A DNA stretch of 64,000 bases from Desulfatiglans anilini DSM 4660 (GTDB taxonomy: Bacteria; Desulfobacterota; DSM-4660; Desulfatiglandales; Desulfatiglandaceae). The stretch covers positions 1 to 64,000 of the forward strand of contig NZ_AULM01000010.1 in NCBI RefSeq assembly GCF_000422285.1. Reading direction: 5' to 3'. Positions 46,070-54,433 of this stretch are shown here, piece after piece (the first letter of the stretch is position 1; each line of letters starts with the position of its first letter). Position numbers and translations under genes: made by a program. The notes below the pieces were generated by a model, which was not told the DNA's origin, made no database searches, and saw nothing but the letters and a program-made list of their open reading frames with translations.

Positions 46070-46135
46070 TTTCCGATTCGGAAATGAGGACTGTTCTTCA
46101 CACCGTTCGCGTGCCGAGCTTCACACGAGAAGACA
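46070..46135 (+). repeat. Possible dispersed-repeat remnant
   Basis: GTTTCCGATTCGGAAATGAG followed by TTCTTCACACCGTTCGCGTG resembles the end and variant module of the dispersed repeat (compare the complement of 54285-54345). It starts at the stop codon of the activase gene. The rest of the gap to 46316 has only weak similarity and a ribosome site GGGGGAGG. Confidence 0.45.
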
Positions 46136-46316
46136 CCGGCCAGGCGTCCTGCGGCTGTCTCGGGGCAGGCCTTTCATCATTCCGGGTTGAGGCCGGCCCG
46201 GCGCTGTTGGCTGGGAAGAAGACCTGCAGCCGTCTGCAGGGCACGGCTGAAGGCCGTGTAAAAATTCCGCGCTTTCAGGTGGAAGCGAAATGAAACGATA
46301 GGGGGAGGTTTGCACA

Positions 46317-47897
46317 ATGACGAGAAGCAAGTGGATGCACATGGGTACCATCTTGAAGATGAACGCCTACAACTATCCCGACAAGTTGGGATGGCAGGAC
46401 CGCAACAAGGAATTCACCTTCAAGCAATGGAACGAGCGCGCCTGTCGGTTCGCGAACGGGTTGGTCAAGCTCGGGGTGGGGCATAAGGACACCTTTTCGG
46501 TGATCGCTTACAACAGAGGGGAATGGATGGATATCTACGCCGGCTGCGCCAAAGGCGGACAGGTGGTGGTTCCCGTCATGTTCAGGTTGGCCGGACCCGA
46601 AATCGAGTTCATCGCGAATCACTCGGAGAGCAAGGCGTTCATCGTGGAGGCCCCCTTCGTGGATCTGATCAACAGCATCCGCGATAAGCTCTCGGTCCCC
46701 AAAGGGAACTACATCTACCTGGGCGATGGGCCTGCCCCCGAAGGGTATATCGGTTTCGAGGAATGGCTGGCGGCCTCCTCGCCGGAAGAGCCGGATTGGG
46801 TGGTGGATGCCGACGACATCTGGACCATCATGTACACCTCGGGGACGACCGGCCGCCCCAAGGGCGTCATGAAGACCCACGAGAGCTTCATGGCGATGTA
46901 CTATCTGAACCTTGTCAACATGGGCGTCCGGCCGACCGACAAGGTGATGCTGGTGATGCCGATGTGCCATGTCAACTCCATCTATTATTCATTTCCGTAC
47001 ACGCTCATCACGGCGCCCGTGTTCGTCAACAACATGGTGAGCTTCGACCCCGAAGATCTCCTGCGGACGATCGAAAAGTACAAGATCACCTTCACCTCCC
47101 TGGTGCCTACGCATTACATCATGATGCTGGCGCTGCCCGACGAGGTCAAAAACAGCATCGACGTTTCTTCCATACGGCAGTTGCTGATTTCGTCCGCACC
47201 CGCCCGGAAAGATCTCAAGCTCGCGATCATGGAATACTTCAAGAACGCCGAGTTGTGGGAGGCTTACGGCAGCACCGAAGGCGGGCTGGTAACGCTCCTC
47301 AGGCCCGAAGACCAGTTCAAGAAGCTCGGTTCGATCGGCAAGGAGATCTTCGGTACGGACCGCATCCGGATCCTGGATGAAGACCGCAACGAGGTGCCGG
47401 ACGGCGAGGTGGGCGAGCTCTTTTACCGCACCCCGATGCTCTTCAAGGAGTACCTGAAGGAGCCCGAAAAGACCAAGGAGGCCTTTTTCGAGGGCTGGTC
47501 CTCGGCCGGTGATATGGTCCGGCGCGACGAGGATGGTTACTATGCCCTGGTCGACCGCAAGGCCAACATGATCATCACCGGCGGCGAGAATGTTTATCCC
47601 TCGGAGGTCGAGAATGTGGTCGGATCGCACGACGCGGTGAAGGATGTGGCCATCATCGGGATCCCGGACGAAAAATGGGGAGAAACCATCAAGGCGGTGG
47701 TCGTTCTGCACGCGGGATACGAGCCGTCCCCGGATCTGGCCAAGGAGATCATGGACTTCTGCAAAGGCAGACTTGCAGGTTTCAAGCGGCCGAAGAGCGT
47801 CGATTTCATTGCCGACGACCAGATGCCGAGAACCCCGACTGGAAAGATCCTGCACCGGATCCTGCGGGAAAAATACGGAAAATGGAGCGACGCCTGA
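46317..47897 (+). CDS. AMP-dependent acyl-CoA synthetase/ligase
   Basis: A 526-residue ANL-superfamily ligase that activates a carboxylic acid to its CoA thioester. Motifs: WTIMYTSGTTGRPKGVMKTH (phosphate loop), LWEAYGSTEGGLVTL, DRKANMIITGGENVYPSEVE (hinge) and PRTPTGKILHRILREKYGKW with the catalytic lysine. It is closer to medium/long-chain or aromatic acid ligases than to acetyl-CoA synthetase. The position between the dehydratase system and the thiolase suggests it supplies the CoA ester for that pathway. GGGGGAGG at good spacing supports the ATG at 46317. Confidence 0.92.
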   Translation: MTRSKWMHMGTILKMNAYNYPDKLGWQDRNKEFTFKQWNERACRFANGLVKLGVGHKDTFSVIAYNRGEWMDIYAGCAKGGQVVVPVMFRLAGPEIEFIANHSESKAFIVEAPFVDLINSIRDKLSVPKGNYIYLGDGPAPEGYIGFEEWLAASSPEEPDWVVDADDIWTIMYTSGTTGRPKGVMKTHESFMAMYYLNLVNMGVRPTDKVMLVMPMCHVNSIYYSFPYTLITAPVFVNNMVSFDPEDLLRTIEKYKITFTSLVPTHYIMMLALPDEVKNSIDVSSIRQLLISSAPARKDLKLAIMEYFKNAELWEAYGSTEGGLVTLLRPEDQFKKLGSIGKEIFGTDRIRILDEDRNEVPDGEVGELFYRTPMLFKEYLKEPEKTKEAFFEGWSSAGDMVRRDEDGYYALVDRKANMIITGGENVYPSEVENVVGSHDAVKDVAIIGIPDEKWGETIKAVVVLHAGYEPSPDLAKEIMDFCKGRLAGFKRPKSVDFIADDQMPRTPTGKILHRILREKYGKWSDA

Positions 47898-47984
47898 TCC
47901 AAGACCGGTAGGGGGAGCAGACAAAGAGCAGACGGTATGGCTGAAGCTGTTGAACTTGCACCATCATGGCGTCCACTCGAGCGA

Positions 47985-48060
47985 GGGGCGCGAAAATACC
48001 ATTCCAGATGGAAACGGGCTCATGCCCGCCAATCATTTCCAGATGGACACTAATCAATCG
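47985..48060 (+). repeat. Repeat-end remnants before the thiolase gene
   Basis: CCATTCCAGATGGAAACGGG and AATCATTTCCAGATGGACAC both match the terminal inverted repeat of the dispersed family (CATTTCCAGATGGAAACT in the reference copy). Two ends lie about 30 bases apart without the palindromic core. It overlaps the untranslated region ahead of the ribosome site GGGAGGG. Confidence 0.6.
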
Positions 48061-48074
48061 GGAGGGTTTGTATC

Positions 48075-49265
48075 ATGTTGAAGAAAGCGTTTATTCCTTA
48101 CAAGGGCTATTACTCGACCCCGTTCTGCCGCTGGCAGGGCAGCATGGCCAATGAGAACGCCATTTCACTGGCCGCCAACACCGCCAAGCGATGGCTGGCG
48201 CAGAAGAACTGGGATCCGAAGATGTACGAGTACCTGGTTTTCGGGAACACCATCGGGCAGCACCACCAGTTCTACGCGAGCCCCTGGGCCGCCGCCCTCA
48301 TGGGATCGGGCGCAACGCCCGGGCTGATCCTGAGCCAGGCCTGCACCACGTCGATGACCTGCATCTTCACCGCCGCGATGGGCGTCGAGGCCGGTTGGTA
48401 CACGGTGGCTTCCGCGCTCATGACGGACCGCTGCTCCAACGGACCCCACACGATTTGGCCCAACCCGATGGGACCGGGTGGAGAGGTCATTTCGGAGAAC
48501 TGGCTGATGGACAATTTCAACAGCGATCCGAATGTCGGCCTCAAGATGATCGAGACCGCGGAAAACGTGGCCAAAGAAGGCGGGTTCACCAAAGAGCAGT
48601 GCGACGAACTGACCCTCAGGCGGTACGAGCAGTACAACGAATCGCTCGCCAATGACCGGGAATTCCAGAAGCGTTACATGTTCCCCGCGGAGGTGGTCAT
48701 CTCGAAGAAGAAGAGCCTCCTGATCGAAGAAGACGAGGGCATCACGCCTACGACCAAAGAGGGGCTGGCCAAGCTGAAGCCCGTCATCCCGGGCGGCGTC
48801 CACAGCTTCGGTGCCCAGACGCACCCCGCCGACGGCAACTGCATGGTGACCGTCACCACGGAGGCCAAGGCCAAGGAACTCAGCGCCGACCCCGCGGTCA
48901 GCATCCAGGTGGTCTCGGGCGGCTATTCCCGTGAGCGTCCGGGTTACATGGCCGCCGCACCGGTTCCCGCCGCTCGTCTGGCGCTCGAGAAGGCCGGTCT
49001 CAAGATCGAGGACATCAAGGTCATCAAGACCCATAACCCGTTTATCGTGAACGATCTCTATATGAGCCGGCAGATGGGGCTCGACCCGTTCAAGTTCAAC
49101 AACTACGGCTGCTCGCTCGTCTACGGCCACCCGCAGGGACCGACCGCGGGCCGCATCATCATCGAGGGGATCGAAGAGACGGTCAAGCTCGGTGGCGGCT
49201 ACTTACTCTGGGCCGGCTGCGCAGCGGGTGACACGGGCGGTTCGTTGATTCTCAAGATCTCGTAA
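48075..49265 (+). CDS. Thiolase family protein with atypical active-site motifs
   Basis: A 396-residue thiolase-fold protein. The nucleophile region is LSQACTTSMTCIFTAAMGVE, the histidine region NNYGCSLVYGHPQGPTAGRI, and the C-terminal loop WAGCAAGDTGGSLIL. The usual NEAFA motif is replaced by KTHNPFIVNDLY and the C-terminal CxG loop by CAAGD, so substrate or reaction may differ from acetoacetyl-CoA thiolase. The length is normal. It would cleave a 3-ketoacyl-CoA at the end of the cluster pathway. GGGAGGG precedes the ATG. A terminator follows 40 bases after the stop, so this is the last gene of the unit. Confidence 0.9.
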   Translation: MLKKAFIPYKGYYSTPFCRWQGSMANENAISLAANTAKRWLAQKNWDPKMYEYLVFGNTIGQHHQFYASPWAAALMGSGATPGLILSQACTTSMTCIFTAAMGVEAGWYTVASALMTDRCSNGPHTIWPNPMGPGGEVISENWLMDNFNSDPNVGLKMIETAENVAKEGGFTKEQCDELTLRRYEQYNESLANDREFQKRYMFPAEVVISKKKSLLIEEDEGITPTTKEGLAKLKPVIPGGVHSFGAQTHPADGNCMVTVTTEAKAKELSADPAVSIQVVSGGYSRERPGYMAAAPVPAARLALEKAGLKIEDIKVIKTHNPFIVNDLYMSRQMGLDPFKFNNYGCSLVYGHPQGPTAGRIIIEGIEETVKLGGGYLLWAGCAAGDTGGSLILKIS

Positions 49266-49304
49266 CCCGCCCTTTAGTTGACCTTCAGTCTTCAATTTGT
49301 TATG

Positions 49305-49343
49305 AAAGATCGTCCCTCTCGAAGGGGGGCGGTCTTTTTTTTG
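49305..49343 (+). terminator. Rho-independent terminator of the dehydratase/thiolase cluster
   Basis: AAAGATCGTCCCTC pairs with GGGGGCGGTCTTT (several G-T pairs when read as RNA) around a short loop, followed by eight T residues. It lies 40 bases after the thiolase stop. Confidence 0.88.
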
Positions 49344-49536
49344 AACCTCTGATCGAAGAACGACCAGCAAGGCATGGAGCATGCGGACCTTTCCGATCGT
49401 TGGAAAGGGCTCGATCCCGATTCAGCCGCGGCGGTGGGGAACCCCGGGCCCATGCATGCGATTCGGCTTTGGGCGCGGAGTGCGAGGGAGTTGGCTTGTT
49501 TTTTAGACGAAATCCGTATTTGAGGGTCGGCGCGCC

Positions 49537-51216
49537 ATGATGAAAATGGTGATCTTCCAGTCGCTGGGTGGACTGGGCCTGTTCCTGTTCGGCATGAAGA
49601 TCATGTCGGAAGGGCTGCAGCGCGTGGCCGGCAGCAAAATGCGGCAGATATTGGGTTTTGTTTCCAACAACCGGCTGATCGGCTGTCTGGTGGGGACGGG
49701 TGTCACTAGCGTGATCCAGAGTTCGAGCGCGATGACGGTCATGCTGGTCGGGTTTGTGGACGCGGGCCTCATGACGCTGCGCCAGGCCATCGGCGTCACC
49801 CTCGGGGCGAACATCGGGACGACGGTCACGGCACAGCTGATCGCGTTCAAGATCGAAGACTATGCGCTGCCGGCCGTTGCGCTGGGCGTGCTGCTGAAGT
49901 TTTTCATCGGCCGGAAGAAATGGCGTTATGTTGGAGACGTCATGTTGGGATTCGGATTGGTCTTTTTCGGGCTGAGCCTCATGAAGACCGGATTCGCGCC
50001 GCTCCGAACCAACCCGACCTTCATCGCCTTTTTCACCAAGTTCCAGGCCGACACGCTTGTCGGGATCATGCTCTGCGTCCTGGCCGGTGCGGTCCTCACG
50101 ATGATTCTGCAGAGTTCCAGCGCGACGGTGGGCATTACCATGGCCCTGGCGAGCCAGGGACTGCTGAGTTTCGAGGCGAGCGTCGCCCTCATCCTGGGGG
50201 AGAACGTCGGTACGACGGTCACCGCACAGCTGGCGGCGGTCGGTGCGAGCGACACCGCGCGTGAGACGGCGATGGCGCACAGCCTTTTCAACGTATTGGG
50301 CGTTTTCAACATCATTCTGATCTTCCCTTACTTCGTGGACCTCGTGTCCTGGGCCACCTCCCTCATGTTCGAGGAGGGCGGAGCCCGTCTGCTGGTCGAT
50401 GGCGAATACCCTTATGTCGCCCGCTATATCGCGAATGCGCACACGCTGTTCAATGTCGTGAATGCCGTCGTCTTTCTGGGGCTGCTGCCTTATCTCGTAC
50501 GGGCCGCCGTCTGGCTGACCCCGGGCAAGGCCAAAGAGGATGTGATGGAGGAGATGCACCACGTCAAATACCTCGACAGCCGTTTCGTCGAGACGCCTTC
50601 GGTCGCCATTGGACAGGCGCGTGCCGAGACCATTCGAATGGGCGAGATCGTCGAGGTCATGTACAACGACGTGGTGAACTGCCTGAAAGACCGGCAGATG
50701 GGGGAGTTGTCCAAGTGGCGGAAGCGTGAGGACGCCGTGGACATCCTGCAGAAAGAGATCACTCAGTTCCTCGTGCGGGTTGTCCAGGGCCCGATTACAC
50801 CCGAAGAGTCGAAAGAGGTCAATTCGTTGATCCGCATGGTCAACAACTTCGAGCGCATGGGGGATGCGGTCGAGAACCTCGCCGAACTCATTCAGGAGCT
50901 GATCGAGCAGGATCTCCATCTTTCGGAGGGCGGCCTGTACGATTACCAGGTGATTTCGGATGAAGCGAGGCGGTTTATCCGGTTGATCATCGACGCCATG
51001 AAAAAGGATGACAAGACGGTCATGGGCAGGGCGCAGGTCTTGGAAGACAGCATCAACAACATGCGCGAGGAGATGCGCGGCAATTACCTCATGCGCCTCC
51101 AGAGCGGTATCTGCACGGTGGATCCCGGCCTGATCCTGGTGGACATGCTGACGGCCTTTGAGAAGATCGGCGACTACTGCTACAACATTGCCCAGGCTGT
51201 GGCGGGAGTGAAATAG
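49537..51216 (+). CDS. Na/Pi cotransporter family protein with PhoU-like tail
   Basis: A 559-residue protein. Residues 1 to about 330 contain two inverted Na/Pi-cotransporter repeats, each with a QSSS motif (VTSVIQSSSAMTVMLVGFVD, MILQSSSATVGITMALASQG) and partner motifs TLGANIGTTVTAQLIA and ILGENVGTTVTAQLAA. About eight or nine membrane segments are present. Residues about 350-559 are a PhoU-like helical domain thought to control uptake. It takes up phosphate with sodium. The start at 49537 has a weak ribosome site. It is monocistronic, after the strong terminator. Confidence 0.93.
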   Translation: MMKMVIFQSLGGLGLFLFGMKIMSEGLQRVAGSKMRQILGFVSNNRLIGCLVGTGVTSVIQSSSAMTVMLVGFVDAGLMTLRQAIGVTLGANIGTTVTAQLIAFKIEDYALPAVALGVLLKFFIGRKKWRYVGDVMLGFGLVFFGLSLMKTGFAPLRTNPTFIAFFTKFQADTLVGIMLCVLAGAVLTMILQSSSATVGITMALASQGLLSFEASVALILGENVGTTVTAQLAAVGASDTARETAMAHSLFNVLGVFNIILIFPYFVDLVSWATSLMFEEGGARLLVDGEYPYVARYIANAHTLFNVVNAVVFLGLLPYLVRAAVWLTPGKAKEDVMEEMHHVKYLDSRFVETPSVAIGQARAETIRMGEIVEVMYNDVVNCLKDRQMGELSKWRKREDAVDILQKEITQFLVRVVQGPITPEESKEVNSLIRMVNNFERMGDAVENLAELIQELIEQDLHLSEGGLYDYQVISDEARRFIRLIIDAMKKDDKTVMGRAQVLEDSINNMREEMRGNYLMRLQSGICTVDPGLILVDMLTAFEKIGDYCYNIAQAVAGVK

Positions 51217-51220
51217 TTAG

Positions 51221-51297
51221 CCGGAAATGGTCTTTTTTGCCCATCTCGGCGTCAATCTGCACGTTTGCTTGTGTGGCGACCCGCAGGTCGCCTCCTG
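51221..51297 (-). repeat. Dispersed repeat, truncated tandem copy
   Basis: CCGGAAATGGTCTTTTTTGC, then CATCTCGGCGTCAATCTGCA and GTGGCGACCCGCAGGTCGCC, cut after CTCCTG. It is joined directly to a full copy that begins with the same 77 bases, with only about two differences by eye. Confidence 0.88.
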
Positions 51298-51421
51298 CCG
51301 GAAATGGTCTTTTTTGCCCATCTCGGCGTCAATCTGCACGTTTGCTTGTGCGGCGACCTGCAGGTCGCCTCCGCACAAACGCTGGATTGACTTGATCTGG
51401 GCAAAAAATCCTCATTTCCGG
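51298..51421 (-). repeat. Dispersed palindromic repeat, core copy
   Basis: A clean core copy: CCGGAAATGGTCTTTTTTGC at one end and its near-complement GCAAAAAATCCTCATTTCCG at the other, with GGCGACCTGCAGGTCGCC in the centre. It lacks the GATTGGAAAC extension of longer copies, which shows that the palindrome itself is the basic unit. Confidence 0.9.
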
Positions 51422-51819
51422 CCTGTAGGCGATGTCGTGAGGGATGTTTTTCTCAGGTGAGAAAACTGACGAAGGTCGTCTTCGCCTTAGGCTGGAAGCT
51501 TAATATGGCCGGGTAATCTATCTCGTGGAGGGGCTTGCGTCCTGCGGAATGTTCCTTTGCGGGTTGGGAAGCCGAAAGGGCCTTGCAGTTCTTTTTGGAT
51601 GGGATGGGTCATGTGGTTGCCGGTTGGCCTGTGCGGGGAAGGTATAGCGGCTGAGGGCCGTAAAAAGCGCCTGCCCAGCATCGGTTGGCCTGTGCGGGGG
51701 AGGAACAGGGGTCTTGCCGGGTGACCCTCCGTGTAAAGGAAGACAGGGTGGTGCCGGAGGGTGATTTCCGGGCTGGAGGTTTGCGGTTGGATGAATCGAT
51801 TCCGGATGGGAAGCAGGAG
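51422..51819. other. Intergenic region with hairpin and 18-base direct repeat
   Basis: GTTTTTCTC and GAGAAAAC form an AT-rich hairpin at 51446-51466. CGGTTGGCCTGTGCGGGG occurs twice (51621-51638 and 51682-51699), 61 bases apart. No gene is supported; an upward extension of the next gene through this region has no family similarity. Confidence 0.5.
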
Positions 51820-52545
51820 ATGATGCAATCGGGACATGAACCGAGAACGGAGTGCATTCGCTGCGGGCAGTGCTGCCTGAACAGCAGCCCCACGCTCCAA
51901 AAGGAGGACGCCCGCCTCGTGCTGGAGGGGCGGATCCCACGGGACGCGCTGTATACCGTCAGGGTCGGAGAACTGGTCCATGACCCGGTGGAGGGGCGCA
52001 GCGGAATCGCCGCCAAGGAAATGATCAAACTCAAAGAGCGGGGGCAGCGAGGCGGGTGCGTTTTCTATGACGCGGAGGAGCGTGCCTGCCGCATCTACCC
52101 TTCGCGTCCGAGCCAGTGCGCAGCTCTGGCCTGCTGGGACCTCAGCGCGTTCATGCGTGTCTACGAGGGGGCGAAGGCCCAGCGTACGGATGTCATCGAG
52201 GACCCGACCCTTCTCCGTCTGATGGCCGAACACGAGGAGCGCTGCAACTACGAAGAGATCGCGCACTGGGTCTGGGCCATCGAAGAGCAGGGTGAGAAGG
52301 CGGTCAAAGAATTGCTGAATCTCCTGCGTTTCGATCACGACTTGAGGCCTTTGGCCGCAAGGCGTTTGAACCTCGATGCCGCCTGTATGGATCTGCTTTT
52401 CGGGCGGCCCCTTGTCGAGACGATCGGGATGTTCGGTTTGGAGGTCAAAAGGGAGGCCGGCGGCGCGTTTCTGCTGACAGCGCTTCCGCGGGACCGCCGC
52501 GCAGAGGGCGGTTCCGGCGCCCGGAAGCCCCCAGCGCGGATTTGA
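51820..52545 (+). CDS. YkgJ family cysteine cluster protein
   Basis: About 241 residues. The N-terminal TECIRCGQCCLNSSP and the later GGCVFYDAEERACRIYPSRP with QCAALACW form the cysteine set of the YkgJ/Fe-S (formerly zinc) cluster family. A helical C-terminal part without cysteines follows (HWVWAIEEQGEKAVKELLNL). The family is poorly understood; some members bind an iron-sulfur cluster. The start at 51820 or 51823 is chosen just before the first conserved motif; AGGAG is very close. Longer upstream starts would translate the direct-repeat region. Confidence 0.82.
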   Translation: MMQSGHEPRTECIRCGQCCLNSSPTLQKEDARLVLEGRIPRDALYTVRVGELVHDPVEGRSGIAAKEMIKLKERGQRGGCVFYDAEERACRIYPSRPSQCAALACWDLSAFMRVYEGAKAQRTDVIEDPTLLRLMAEHEERCNYEEIAHWVWAIEEQGEKAVKELLNLLRFDHDLRPLAARRLNLDAACMDLLFGRPLVETIGMFGLEVKREAGGAFLLTALPRDRRAEGGSGARKPPARI

Positions 52546-52576
52546 AGCCGCTTGATGGATAGCCTGCGCCTGGAAC

Positions 52577-53041
52577 TCAGGTCGTTTCGAAGCCTCGGAT
52601 GCTGAGCAGCGGGACCGGGCATTTCCGGAACATCTTTTCGGCCGTGGACCCGAAGATGACGCTCGAGAGATTGCTTCGGCCCTTGGTGTTCATGACCACA
52701 AGATCCGCCTTTTCCGCTTCGACGGCCCCGAGGATCTCGAGAAAGGGCACGCCCGTCTTCAGGAGGATCTTCGTTTCGACCCCGCTGTGACCCGTCCCGG
52801 CCAGCATCCGCTCGATGGCGGTTCTGCGCTCCGCCTTCTCCTGTTCGAGATAGGTTTCGACCCGAAAGGTCTCGGTGAGCCGGGAGACCTTTTCCACCGC
52901 CTCGATGTCCCGCTGATTGATGACGTGGACCACCGTCAAGCCGGCCTTCATGCCGGCTGCGACAAGAGCCGCGTAGTCGAGAGTAGGTGCTGCATAGCTC
53001 GAGAGATCTATGGCGACCAGAATACGTTTTATCTGTTTCAT
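52577..53041 (-). CDS. Universal stress protein (UspA family)
   Basis: A 154-residue Usp fold. The N-terminal ILVAIDLSSYAAPTLDYAAL and the ATP-binding type motif VVMNTKGRSNLSSVIFGSTA, followed by KCPVPLLSI, correspond to the G-2x-G-9x-G(S/T) nucleotide loop in degenerate form (GRSNLSSVIFGST). It is probably an ATP-binding stress protein. The ATG at 53041 after GAGGAGAGAGGG fits better than the upstream in-frame ATG at 53086. Convergent with the YkgJ gene, 31 bases apart. Confidence 0.9.
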   Translation of the reverse strand: MKQIKRILVAIDLSSYAAPTLDYAALVAAGMKAGLTVVHVINQRDIEAVEKVSRLTETFRVETYLEQEKAERRTAIERMLAGTGHSGVETKILLKTGVPFLEILGAVEAEKADLVVMNTKGRSNLSSVIFGSTAEKMFRKCPVPLLSIRGFETT

Positions 53042-53488
53042 TCCCTCTCTCCTCCTCATGTGTACGTCCAACAGGGGCGGAATCATCCTGGATTCGACAG
53101 CCGCCGGAACTCAAATCTGAAGGATTTGGCTCGATCTGTCAAAGGATATCCGAAAGCCATGAAGGTTGTCCTGTGAAATCCGCGGCTCCGCCCCTCGGGT
53201 GTGGATTTTGCGGGTTCTGTAGGCGCTTTTGGCCGGCGCTGACGGGATAGGGGATCGAGGCCGCCCGGAAATTATGGAACTGCGCTTCGGTTCCCGCTGC
53301 GTGTCGACGGTACGACCGGTGCTGGTGCCCGTCGGGCTGCATTTGGGTGGTTCCCAATTCCAGCGGAATCGGATATCATGGATTTCAAGTGCAGAGATTC
53401 CCCTGACCCGGGGCCGCCGGTCCGTGATGCGGTCCAGCGTCGGGAGGTCCGATTGCAGCAAGGATACGGGAGGTTGAAACAGGGTTCA
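53042..53488. other. Intergenic region, divergent promoters expected
   Basis: A 447-base gap between the stress protein and the NifU-like gene. It must carry promoters for both, but no clear pair is seen. An in-frame upward extension of the NifU-like gene to 53378 exists but lacks family similarity. Confidence 0.4.
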
Positions 53489-53932
53489 ATGGAAGAAAAG
53501 ACATTTGATTTTTGGCAGGATCACTCCTTGCATTATCTCGAGATGGCCTTTCGAACGGATCGGCACGAGCGCCCGGCGCACCCTGAAGGGTATGGCAAAC
53601 GGACCGGGGTGTGCGGAGACACCATCGAGATGTTCCTCTCGTTCCTGCACGGTCGGATTCAAGGCATAAACTTTCAGACAGACGGCTGCATGAACACCAA
53701 TGCCTGCGCGAATACGGTTGGCCAGTTGGCGGAGGGCAAGTCCATCGAAGAGGCCTGGGAGATTACGCCCCAGCATGTCGTCGATTTTCTCGAGACGCTT
53801 CCCGCCGGCGACCATCACTGCGCGGAACTGGCGGTGGGCGCCTTCTATCTGGCCCTTGCCGATGCCGAACGGCGCCGGCGCGACGCCTACCGTTGGCGCA
53901 AGAAGAGCGACCCGGCGAGCGAGGCTTCTTGA
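53489..53932 (+). CDS. NifU/IscU-like Fe-S scaffold protein
   Basis: A 147-residue protein with the NifU N-terminal scaffold domain. The three ligand cysteines are in TGVCGDTIEMFLSF, DGCMNTNACANTVGQLAEGK and DHHCAELAVGAF. The usual second-position pattern GCAAS is GCMNTNAC here, a variant seen in anaerobe proteins. It would assemble a 2Fe-2S or 4Fe-4S cluster for transfer to apoproteins. No cysteine desulfurase is adjacent. The ATG at 53489 is preceded by CAGGG. Confidence 0.88.
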   Translation: MEEKTFDFWQDHSLHYLEMAFRTDRHERPAHPEGYGKRTGVCGDTIEMFLSFLHGRIQGINFQTDGCMNTNACANTVGQLAEGKSIEEAWEITPQHVVDFLETLPAGDHHCAELAVGAFYLALADAERRRRDAYRWRKKSDPASEAS

Positions 53933-54071
53933 GGCGGCTGGGTTCGGCCGGGGCATGCCGCTGCGGTTTTTCGACCCGGGCGCTGCCGCCTGGGAGCGTC
54001 CAGGATGTTGTTAGGCGGCTGTTGACCTATTGAGCAGGTCTCTTACGGTACAGCTGCATCCCTGTTGGATT

Positions 54072-54383
54072 TCCATCCGGAAATGGTCCTTTTTCCCAAC
54101 CTCGGCCTCGACGTGCTCGTTTGCCTGTGCGGCGACCTGCTGGTTGCCTTAGCACAAACGTTTGATTTCATTGATATTGGATGAGAATTTTCATGTCCGG
54201 ATTGGAAACTGGGTTCTAAGGGGAAAACCTTTCCGGGTGGGAAAATTTTTTTGATACCGGATAAGCCTGGCCGTACAGCGAGGCGGTGAGACTAAGCGCA
54301 CGAAGCGTGTGAAGAGAAGCTCTATATTGTCCGAATTGGAAACTCGGTTGCACCCGAAAAATCATTTCCGGACGGAAACTAAT
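54072..54383 (-). repeat. Dispersed repeat: full copy followed by a long-form tail
   Basis: From 54072 a complete short form: CCGGAAATGGTCCTTTTTCC, CTGTGCGGCGACCTGCTGGT, CCGGATTGGAAACTGGGTTC. After AAAATTTTTTTGATACCGG, from about 54275, comes a second tail containing GGCGGTGAGACTAAGCGC, CACGAAGCGTGTG, GAATTGGAAACTCGGTTGC and AATCATTTCCGGACGGAAAC. So two nested or tandem units fill most of the gap 53933-54433; the remainder shows nothing recognisable. Confidence 0.82.
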
Positions 54384-54433
54384 TGAATACGGGCCAGGGT
54401 TCAGCCCCCGACCTTTTGGAGAAAATCGGTTTT

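Noticed and set aside
51221-51421. Possible CRISPR array because of directly repeated sequence
   Set aside because: Two units of different length joined without spacers, and related units scattered across the window; no regular repeat-spacer pattern.
51685-51819. Longer version of the YkgJ-like protein starting at 51685
   Set aside because: The extension crosses the 18-base direct repeat and lacks family features; the conserved part begins at 51820.
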